From Muribaculaceae bacterium (GTDB lineage: Bacteria > Bacteroidota > Bacteroidia > Bacteroidales > Muribaculaceae): DNA of 5,045 nucleotides. Positions within the stretch are counted from its first letter, which is position 1. Every line of letters starts with the position of its first letter. Of the stretch, positions 1-5,045 are shown in pieces. The notes under the pieces are model-generated. The model saw only the letters and a list, made by a program, of their open reading frames with translations. It did not search any database and was not told the DNA's origin. A program made the position numbers and the translations under genes. The DNA is taken from the NCBI GenBank assembly GCA_022511505.1, contig JAFLTK010000088.1, positions 1 through 5,045 on the forward strand, given 5' to 3'.

Positions 1-50
1 CGCAGCACTCGCACCTGAAACGAGCGCGTCTACCATTCCGCCACCTGGGC
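1..50 (-). tRNA. tRNA-Leu (anticodon CAG), 5' half only; 3' half beyond the left edge
   Basis: Read on the minus strand from position 50, the sequence opens with the acceptor strand GCCCAGG, followed by a leucine-type D arm (TGGCGGAATGG...GACGC). The anticodon stem CTCGT (24-20) pairs with GCGAG (12-8), with one T-G wobble, around the seven-base loop TTCAGGT (19-13). The anticodon is CAG at 17-15, which reads the leucine codon CUG. The next bases (7-1, TGCTGCG) look like the start of the long variable arm typical of tRNA-Leu. The T arm and 3' acceptor strand lie outside the window, so acceptor pairing cannot be checked. A matching promoter lies just upstream at 70-101. Confidence 0.93.
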
Positions 51-69
51 TTTCGTTTCTTTTGCAGTG

Positions 70-101
70 CAAAATTAAGGCGCTTTTTTTAATTGTGCAA
101 A
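70..101 (-). promoter_or_regulatory. Bacteroidota-type promoter for tRNA-Leu
   Basis: On the minus strand TTTG (101-98) is followed by a 20-base spacer and TAATTTTG (77-70). This is an exact match to the Bacteroidota primary-sigma consensus TTTG-N19/20-TAnnTTTG. Transcription would start at roughly 62-65, giving a leader of about 12-15 bases before the tRNA 5' end at position 50. The sequence further upstream is very AT-rich, which could help promoter strength. Confidence 0.82.
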
Positions 102-118
102 TTTTTGAAGATTTTTCT

Positions 119-147
119 ACTCAATTAAACAATTAAACTCAATTAAA
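119..147. repeat. AT-rich short direct repeats (CAATTAAA x3)
   Basis: CAATTAAA occurs three times, at 122-129, 130-137 and 140-147. The first and third copies lie within an 11-base direct repeat ACTCAATTAAA (119-129 and 137-147). The block lies just upstream of the tRNA promoter. It may be an UP-element-like AT tract or simple low-complexity sequence; no function can be assigned. Confidence 0.4.
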
Positions 148-191
148 GGAGAATGCTTGCTTGGCACTAAAATTTTTAACGATTACAGATG

Positions 192-405
192 ATCGTTGAC
201 ACTTTTTGACCGCCTTAGAAATGGGACATTTATTTTTCGACCTCAACCACAGCAAAATACACATGTACCACGTAGGATACACAAGAGCCTGCGTAGCAGT
301 TTTTATACTCTTGTGTATCCTACGTGGTACATAACTTTGCGACGGTTGAGTGTTGAAAATCATACGGATATGTAAACGATGTGCTGATACAAAAGTGTCA
401 ACGAT
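192..405. repeat. Nested palindromic element, about 214 bases (possible MITE-like or REP-like element)
   Basis: The outer arms are a perfect 15-base inverted repeat, ATCGTTGACACTTTT at 192-206 and its complement at 391-405. Inside this, CTCAACC (242-248) pairs with GGTTGAG (344-350), and GCAAA (252-256) pairs with TTTGC (336-340). The core is a perfect 25-base inverted repeat (263-287 with 308-332). The trinucleotide ATG flanks the outer arms on both sides (189-191 and 406-408), which could be a 3-base target duplication but could easily be chance. The element fills most of the 377-base gap between the CGPY protein gene and the tRNA. A 92-codon open frame across it is not convincing as a gene because it simply reads through both arms of the palindrome. 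Alternatives are a structured 3' UTR or a remnant of a larger mobile element. Confidence 0.65.
263..332. repeat. Perfect 25-base hairpin core of the palindromic element
   Basis: Positions 263-287 and 308-332 are exact reverse complements (arm begins ATGTACCACGTAGG and ends CACAAGAG), separated by a 20-base loop. The loop holds a further small palindrome, CTGC-GTA-GCAG (289-299). Transcribed from the gene to the right, it would form a very stable stem-loop. Neither strand has a T tract directly after the stem, so it is not a canonical intrinsic terminator, although it could block or slow 3' degradation of the mRNA. Confidence 0.85.
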
Positions 406-412
406 ATGCTGA
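375..412. repeat. Two near-identical 13-base direct repeats
   Basis: AACGATGTGCTGA (375-387) and AACGATATGCTGA (400-412) differ at one base and start 25 bases apart. The second copy overlaps the right outer arm of the palindromic element. AACGAT occurs again at 178-183, eight bases before its complement ATCGTT (192-197). The arrangement could be binding sites for a protein acting on the element ends, but this is inference. Confidence 0.5.
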
Positions 413-427
413 GCCACGGCAGGGAGG

Positions 428-2584
428 TTACAGCCAGGAGCGCCAGTTGTCGCAGGAGGTTTTGATCATGGCGGCGGTTGGTGTGTCGGGGTATTTCTTG
501 ATGACGGTGGCGAGGTTGCCAAGGAGGTACTGGGCCTCGGCGCGGGCTTCGGGGGTTTGAAGCATTTTAAGGGCTGCGCGTTCCTCTTTGTTGTATTTTG
601 CCCAGATGGTTTTGTGGCCCACTTTGGTTTCATAGTCATAGAGGAAATCATAGAGGCGAGTTGCATCGTCGTTATTGTTCCAATATTGGAGTTGGGGCGT
701 AAAGCGATAGTCGGTATAGCCTCGCCAGTATTGGGTCAGGGCCCAACATTCTTCAAACGAGTTGCGGCGACCTATGGCATATTTCAACCGGGCGAGGCCG
801 CGCTCGTCGGCCGTCTTGCCGTCGGTCATCTGCTGCTTGTATTGGGCCATCTGCTTGGCAAAGTTATATTTGGCGTTGTCCATCGTCGCGAGGGGTGCGC
901 GATAGGAGCGCGATTCGCTTTCCCAGGTGTGGCCATCATATTTGTGTTTTTCCCATCTTGATGGGTAGGCCTTGAACGGGTCGCGGTTGAGGTCTTTTTC
1001 TTTGTAGATGTTCATTGTCCATTGATACATGTTGGGGACGCGGCCAAGGTATTCCATCGCGAGGTCATAGTTTTCTTCGCGCAGGGCGAGCGTGCCGATA
1101 AGTTCATCCCAGTATGGGTCATCGATGCGGGCGCGCTGACGCAGGAGGCTGTAAAGCGGTGTGTTTTGAGATATTTGCTTTTTGGCGGCGATGAGTTGCT
1201 CGGCGTTGAGCGAGCCCATCAGCTGGAATGCGAGGTTGCTGTAGTCGACGGTGTTGCGATAGCGGGTGCTGGCGCGCATTTGGGCGAGCGTTTGGCTCTG
1301 ATTTGGTTGATTGGGGTTATACTCATAGTTGCGGTCAAAGTCCTCGCAGTAGAATTTCTTTTGGGTGTTGAGCAGGTTGTCGGCATAACCGCATAGGAGT
1401 ATTGCCGTCGCATAGTCGCCTTTTTTCCACAGCGTTGGTATCCAGTTGATAAACACGATGTTTTGCATGCGTCGGTTCCACTCTTTAGCGCCCGGGTCGG
1501 TCAGGTTGATTTTTGTTTCAAACCATTTTAGGTCGTCCAAGAGGCTGGTGGTATTGCCATTGGCGGCATCGACCTTGGCACGGTAGGCGCGGGCATAGTC
1601 GGCGAACGCGTCGCGCGAAAAGCGACCCTCCATCGCACGGTAAATGTGGGTGGCAGCGGTCTTGTAGTCATTTTTGTATTCGCCGTTGATAAACGCGAGG
1701 ATAAATTCCCAGTCGGCCGGGTGGGTTGTTTTGCCATCTTTGAGCACATTCAGTGCCACCGGTTCGATAGCCATGAAGGCGGCAGTGTCGCCCGAAGCGT
1801 GGGCAATATATTCCATCAACTCGGGGCTGTCGGGGTTCGCTCGGGCCATATATTCCAGACCTTTAGGCATAGCGGCAATTGCGCCAAAATCGCCCGCCGT
1901 GGCATAGAGTTCAATGGCGGCGTCTTGGTTGCCTTTGCGCTCCAGGCAACCGGCAGCATAGCCCGCGGCCATGCGCTTGAAAAGGTTGCTGTCCGGGAAA
2001 TCGACAAAGGCTTTTTCATAGTAGTTTATACAACTATCGAGTTCACCTTCAGCAAAATAGGCTCTGACAGCCTGGAGCGCATAGCGGTCCTTGAGCCGCG
2101 TTCCTTTATAGTTGCGGGCGGTCTCGATAAAGTTTTTGAACCACTCTTTTTCCTCTTTTCGGTCTTTTGACGAGGGGTAGTACCACGGCGATGCCATCTC
2201 GGCGCGTTTTTCCTCGAGACTCTTGGCGAAGGATAGAAATTCAATCAGTTCGTCGTCATTTGAATTGCGCAAGTAGGCGTAAAAGAGATTTGACACCGGC
2301 CGGCGGTCATATATGTTCGCCTGATAGGTGTCCAAGGGGTCTTTATAGACAGCCTGTTCAATGTCGGCCAAAGGAATCTGGTCAGAGGTCAGTTGCTGCC
2401 ACAGGCCCAGATTCTCCCGGCGGTCGCTGTCCACACGGCCAACAGTCGCGTCGGTGAAAAAGAAATTAGGCGTCGGAATAATAGGGTTATACGGGCCGCA
2501 AGCGTCGGCACGGCTTGCACCAAGTCCTAAGAAGGCTATAATACTAATTAGCCTTATCGACCGCAAAAATATTGTTGAGTTCAT
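428..2584 (-). CDS. Large exported TPR-like protein with mature N-terminus CGPY (uncharacterised)
   Basis: Encodes 718 residues from the ATG at 2584-2582. The reading frame stays open to a more distal ATG at 2665, but those extra 27 residues are a shadow of the upstream gene and would bury the signal peptide, so the internal start is chosen. Residues 1-28 look like a signal peptide: basic RSIR, a hydrophobic LISIIAFLGLGAS stretch, then ADA. Cleavage would leave CGPYNPIIPTPNFFF. The Cys at position 29 has a poor lipobox (A-D-A before it), so signal peptidase I is more likely than lipoprotein processing, but this is open. The rest is mostly helical with aromatic-rich, TPR-like helix pairs, clearest near residues 165-230, 385-405, 490-515 and 675-700. 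No catalytic motif was recognised. It overlaps the lipoprotein gene by 41 bases, implying co-transcription and probable translational coupling. Probable role: a periplasmic or envelope scaffold working with that lipoprotein (inference). Confidence 0.88.
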   Translation of the reverse strand: MNSTIFLRSIRLISIIAFLGLGASRADACGPYNPIIPTPNFFFTDATVGRVDSDRRENLGLWQQLTSDQIPLADIEQAVYKDPLDTYQANIYDRRPVSNLFYAYLRNSNDDELIEFLSFAKSLEEKRAEMASPWYYPSSKDRKEEKEWFKNFIETARNYKGTRLKDRYALQAVRAYFAEGELDSCINYYEKAFVDFPDSNLFKRMAAGYAAGCLERKGNQDAAIELYATAGDFGAIAAMPKGLEYMARANPDSPELMEYIAHASGDTAAFMAIEPVALNVLKDGKTTHPADWEFILAFINGEYKNDYKTAATHIYRAMEGRFSRDAFADYARAYRAKVDAANGNTTSLLDDLKWFETKINLTDPGAKEWNRRMQNIVFINWIPTLWKKGDYATAILLCGYADNLLNTQKKFYCEDFDRNYEYNPNQPNQSQTLAQMRASTRYRNTVDYSNLAFQLMGSLNAEQLIAAKKQISQNTPLYSLLRQRARIDDPYWDELIGTLALREENYDLAMEYLGRVPNMYQWTMNIYKEKDLNRDPFKAYPSRWEKHKYDGHTWESESRSYRAPLATMDNAKYNFAKQMAQYKQQMTDGKTADERGLARLKYAIGRRNSFEECWALTQYWRGYTDYRFTPQLQYWNNNDDATRLYDFLYDYETKVGHKTIWAKYNKEERAALKMLQTPEARAEAQYLLGNLATVIKKYPDTPTAAMIKTSCDNWRSWL

Positions 2585-3620
2585 CGTTACTGTATTTAGA
2601 AAGGTTTCGGGAATCGAGATGATAGAGAATATTGCTGTGGGGGCGTCCCTCCAGCCGTGTTTCAATAAGTTTCTTTATTTCTATAATTTCATCATAATCA
2701 GATATTTCCAATTTTATGATGTCGCCCTCAAAGATACTTTTGTTATTGTAACTGAAATCTTTTAACACAATATATTGATTAGGAGAACGCCGGGCAAACA
2801 TTGCCGTGTCTTGCAGGTCGAGCCCGTTGAGCAAACCTACAAACCGGCGGTTTCTGAACAACAGTTGCCATGAGTAGGTAGGATAGGCCACGTCGAGATG
2901 AAGCGGGTATTCCCTGAGGTATCTGAGGTAAGGCTCAACATTTTCGCGCGTAATGATAGAATTTTCCTCATCGGGGTCATTGAAATTACCTGTATTATAA
3001 ACCATTAGCACACCATAGTCGACCGGCGGCGCCTGACGCGCGAGTTGGTGCAACCTGATTGTCGAACTAAGATTCCAGTCAAGACCCGATTTGTTAAGGA
3101 AGTATCTGACCGAGTCACAAAGCGCAAAAAATGACGGCTCGGTCGACTCAGTCCAGTCACAATCGAGTTGCAGCCCCTCGACATTTGGAACATCGTTGAA
3201 GGAACACATATTTTTTACGCGCTCAACGATATTTTGAGCCAGTTGCCCCTCGTTGCCATTTGATTCCTCAAGAGCATCGAGTGTTATATAAACAACAGGA
3301 ACAAAAGCCGTAGCGCCCAATCTTTTGCGATATTCAGAATATGCCTCATCGGGAATTTTCAGCGTCCCAACCGGTGCAGTTTTATACACGCCGCGGTCGG
3401 CACCATCGTTAACGTCAACGTCAAACATGCGCAAGTAAACCCGCCCCACCTCATGATCCTTTAAAATCTGATAGTCAACCGAGTCAGGGTCAAAAACAGT
3501 CTTCCAGAAATACACACTATTAGTCTCATCGTGTGAAAAATCCTTCGCAGAACGACTGCCACCACATGCCGCACAAGTCGCTATAGCCAAAAGTACAATT
3601 AATAATCTTGAAAATTTCAT
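2544..3620 (-). CDS. Predicted surface lipoprotein with TIM-barrel, glycosidase-like fold (uncharacterised)
   Basis: Encodes 358 residues starting MKFSRLL at 3620. The frame extends to an ATG at 3644, but that codon lies inside the promoter -7 box, so it cannot be the start; the ATG at 3626 is the only other candidate. A short basic and hydrophobic leader ends in TCAAC, with Cys19 followed by GGSRSAKD, a lipoprotein-type N-terminus with a non-ideal lipobox. The mature part shows evenly spaced strand-like segments: YFWKTVF (37-43), RVYLRMFDVD (60-69), FVPVVYIT (106-113), GLQLDCDWTEST (149-160), LSSTIRLH (184-191), YGVLMVYNTG (202-211) and LHLDVAYPTYSW (240-251). This layout suggests a (beta/alpha)8 barrel. 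The acidic D153-C-D155-W-T-E158 motif after the fourth strand recalls the DxxDxDxE signature of GH18-type enzymes but is not a clear match, so activity is unproven. It is the first gene of an operon with the CGPY protein. Confidence 0.88.
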   Translation of the reverse strand: MKFSRLLIVLLAIATCAACGGSRSAKDFSHDETNSVYFWKTVFDPDSVDYQILKDHEVGRVYLRMFDVDVNDGADRGVYKTAPVGTLKIPDEAYSEYRKRLGATAFVPVVYITLDALEESNGNEGQLAQNIVERVKNMCSFNDVPNVEGLQLDCDWTESTEPSFFALCDSVRYFLNKSGLDWNLSSTIRLHQLARQAPPVDYGVLMVYNTGNFNDPDEENSIITRENVEPYLRYLREYPLHLDVAYPTYSWQLLFRNRRFVGLLNGLDLQDTAMFARRSPNQYIVLKDFSYNNKSIFEGDIIKLEISDYDEIIEIKKLIETRLEGRPHSNILYHLDSRNLSKYSNDELNNIFAVDKAN

Positions 3621-3641
3621 ACTCATAATTATTTCAATGCA

Positions 3642-3672
3642 CAAAGTTAATCAAAACAAACCAACCGGCAAA
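3642..3672 (-). promoter_or_regulatory. Bacteroidota-type promoter for the lipoprotein/CGPY operon
   Basis: On the minus strand TTTG (3672-3669), a 19-base spacer and TAACTTTG (3649-3642) match the TTTG-N19-TAnnTTTG consensus exactly. Transcription should start near 3635-3637, leaving only about 15 bases of leader before the ATG at 3620. No operator-like inverted repeat or riboswitch was seen. Its position shows that the lipoprotein gene is transcribed independently of the Doc module upstream. Confidence 0.82.
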
Positions 3673-3751
3673 TAAATTTTACACTCCAAATTATCAATTT
3701 TTCCGACCCAATTTCCTACCTCAACTTTAACGCTGATAAATATCGGTTATC
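3645..3751 (-). other. Intergenic spacer between the Doc-like gene and the lipoprotein operon
   Basis: This AT-rich stretch of about 107 bases contains the lipoprotein promoter and otherwise nothing recognised. The only hairpin near the end of the Doc-like gene (GATA-AA-TATC within about 3735-3744) is too short to be a convincing terminator, so read-through from the toxin module into the lipoprotein operon is possible. Confidence 0.5.
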
Positions 3752-4204
3752 TCATTCGTCAAATCCCATTTGACCTTCTGATGATGCTTCCAAGTATTCT
3801 AATTTTAGCTCCTCATTAAAATCTAATTCTCCTTCTAAAAATGAATGTATTAACTTTTGAAGCAATTCCTTTGATATCCTACCTGCTGCAAGATGATAAC
3901 TTATATTTTCCATCTCACCCATAAACCTCCCCACACAAAACATATATCCATTTAGCAATAGAAAAGCAGCCCCAAGGGTAATAGATAATCGTTTATTCCC
4001 ATCTGAAAATGAATGATTTCTATTAATTGACCAAATTAGATGTACTAATTTATCTTCAAATGTAGGATAATAATCATCATTCTGTATATGGTCTAAACAA
4101 CTAGACAAATAGCCAATGTTAATTTGTCCTAAATCACCACCACCACTATTCTTAATTGTTTCTTGGTGGATTTCAATTGCTCGTTCGGCAGTTATATAAA
4201 ACAT
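3752..4204 (-). CDS. Doc-like (Fic family) toxin of a toxin-antitoxin module
   Basis: Encodes 150 residues, slightly longer than phage P1 Doc (126). The N-terminal ITAERAIEIHQETIKNSGG resembles the Doc opening (I-x-x-E-x-x-x-x-H). The active-site motif is H64-S-F-S-D68-G-N-K71-R72, the HxFx(D/N)xNKR form of Doc proteins. It is followed by a hydrophobic helix (SITLGAAFLLLNGY) and a C-terminal helix (ISKELLQKLIHSFL). His64 would be the catalytic base and Asp68 the magnesium ligand. Lys71 replaces the Gly of HPFxxGNGR Fic enzymes; in P1 Doc this Lys goes with reversed ATP binding and phosphorylation of EF-Tu rather than AMPylation. A kinase-type, translation-blocking toxin is therefore predicted by homology. 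The acidic tail (about 125-150) is extra relative to Doc. The start overlaps the upstream stop by one base (TGATG), so translation is probably coupled to the preceding gene. Confidence 0.88.
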   Translation of the reverse strand: MFYITAERAIEIHQETIKNSGGGDLGQINIGYLSSCLDHIQNDDYYPTFEDKLVHLIWSINRNHSFSDGNKRLSITLGAAFLLLNGYMFCVGRFMGEMENISYHLAAGRISKELLQKLIHSFLEGELDFNEELKLEYLEASSEGQMGFDE

Positions 4205-5045
4205 CAGTTTCGTTCTTTTAATCGTTTAAGAGCTTCTTCATACTGTTGGATACGTTCACTCAATGCCATACTTCTTTCTCCAATAAAACGATTAAAATCT
4301 TCCGGAGGAACGGCTCCAACATGCTCTACCAAATTTTGATGCAGGGCATCTCTGAAACAAAGATCACGGCTTGCCATTTTTGAACGTGCCTTATTCATCA
4401 AAGGAACCCATAAACGTTGAGATTCGAAGGTTTTATATAATTCATCTACTTCTAATGGAGATAACAGTTTCTTGCCGCGGTGATTAAACTCATTTCTAAT
4501 TACGTCTGCAAACCCCGCTTCATAACTTGCAATAAGATCCAACACCTCACTATACATTGTCATTCTTTCGTCTTCTTCGTTAGAAAGTCGGAGAATTTTT
4601 CGGTATTCATCTGCATTTTCCTTAAATATACTTTTATAGACCATATCATTGTATCTAATATATTTAATCCGCCCCATATCAACACAATCCGTAAGAGCAT
4701 CAACCAATTCTTGATGGAAGTCTACGTTAGTTAATAGGTTATGAATAAAATCTTCATCTCGTTGATTTATATATTTGGTTGCACCTCCCGTACGTTTATT
4801 CACAGTATCAATAACAATATCAAGGATTAGGTTTCTTACTTCTTTAGCTCTATCACTCCGATTTAATAGCATGGCAATATTAAGTACCGCTCTAAAATTA
4901 AATACACCGAGTTGTGGGATGCTCTTTGCGAAGTTAACTTCGTAAAGCGGATTGTGAGCACAAGCTAACTTAAACTCTCTCAATGAATTACCTCTTAAGA
5001 CATCGTAACCATTAGAAGCTAATTCTTCGTCATTATTTTTAATAC
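4204..5045 (-). CDS. Probable DNA-binding antitoxin-like protein paired with Doc-like toxin; 5' end beyond right edge
   Basis: The frame is open from the right edge to the TGA at 4206-4204, giving at least 279 residues. The apparent start at 4983 is only an internal TTG: in-frame codons above it (reading about IKNNDEELASNGYDVLRGNS) continue the protein, so the real start is outside the window. The visible part has an N-terminal block with FNFRAVLNIAMLLNRSDRAK, a conserved-looking LDIVIDTVNKRTGGATKYIN segment, a helical middle (YSEVLDLIASYEAGFADVI) and a charged coiled-coil-like C-terminus (LSERIQQYEEALKRLKERN). This general layout recalls the Bro-N/RhuM-like DNA-binding proteins often found beside Doc genes, but I cannot confirm the family. 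Given the one-base overlap with the Doc-like gene, the likely job is to neutralise the toxin and perhaps autoregulate the operon (inference). The gene is AT-rich compared with the envelope operon. Confidence 0.8.
   Translation of the reverse strand, partial: IKNNDEELASNGYDVLRGNSLREFKLACAHNPLYEVNFAKSIPQLGVFNFRAVLNIAMLLNRSDRAKEVRNLILDIVIDTVNKRTGGATKYINQRDEDFIHNLLTNVDFHQELVDALTDCVDMGRIKYIRYNDMVYKSIFKENADEYRKILRLSNEEDERMTMYSEVLDLIASYEAGFADVIRNEFNHRGKKLLSPLEVDELYKTFESQRLWVPLMNKARSKMASRDLCFRDALHQNLVEHVGAVPPEDFNRFIGERSMALSERIQQYEEALKRLKERN

Noticed and set aside
119..147. CAATTAAA repeats as a CRISPR or origin iteron array
   Set aside because: Only three 8-base units with irregular spacing and no associated genes; more likely an AT-rich promoter-upstream tract.
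263..332. The 25-base hairpin as a Rho-independent terminator
   Set aside because: The stem is very long, the loop is 20 bases, and neither strand has a T tract directly after the stem. It is kept as a repeat.
139..417. A 92-codon minus-strand open frame
   Set aside because: It runs through both arms of the palindromic element, has no recognisable domain or start context, and its composition is explained by the repeats.
557..2457. Several plus-strand open frames of 77-174 codons opposite the CGPY gene
   Set aside because: They lie antisense to a long, well-supported gene with a signal peptide and repeats. The GC-richer codon pattern of that gene explains the lack of stops on the opposite strand.
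2585..2665. The longer version of the CGPY protein starting at 2665
   Set aside because: The extra residues are out-of-frame coding sequence of the lipoprotein gene and would place the signal peptide internally.
4480..4734. An 84-codon plus-strand open frame
   Set aside because: It is antisense to the antitoxin-like gene, rich in residues from AT-rich codons, and has no recognisable features.
4981..4983. The TTG at 4983 as the true start of the antitoxin-like gene
   Set aside because: The frame is open through 20 more codons to the window edge and the upstream residues look like continuing protein, so the gene is partial.

Overview
The window most likely comes from the Bacteroidota, probably a gut-type Bacteroidales. 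Two exact matches to the phylum's housekeeping promoter (TTTG, a 19-20 base spacer, TAnnTTTG) sit where promoters are needed: before the tRNA and before the lipoprotein gene. The exported proteins and the weak Shine-Dalgarno sequences fit as well. All recognisable genes lie on the minus strand, so the window reads right to left.

From right to left: (1) 5045-4204 is the 3' part of a gene that runs off the right edge. It encodes a probable DNA-binding, antitoxin-like protein. (2) 4204-3752 is a Doc/Fic-family toxin gene whose start codon overlaps the preceding stop by one base (TGATG). These two form a candidate toxin-antitoxin module and are clearly more AT-rich than the genes to their left. 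(3) 3751-3621 is a short intergenic stretch with a well-formed promoter. (4) 3620-2544 encodes a predicted surface lipoprotein with a TIM-barrel, glycosidase-like appearance. (5) 2584-428 encodes a large exported protein with TPR-like helical repeats and a mature N-terminus starting CGPY. It starts inside the 3' end of the lipoprotein gene (41-base overlap). Genes 4 and 5 form an uncharacterised two-gene operon. (6) 427-51 is non-coding. It holds a nested palindromic element (15-base outer arms, an interrupted middle zone, a perfect 25-base inner hairpin) and then the promoter of (7) a tRNA-Leu(CAG), of which only the 5' half is in the window.

The ordinary parts are the tRNA and the cell-envelope operon. 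The parts worth a second look are the Doc module, whose partner is much larger than the usual Phd-type antitoxin, the uncharacterised lipoprotein/CGPY-TPR pair, and the nested palindromic element. No complete insertion sequence, CRISPR array or rRNA was seen.
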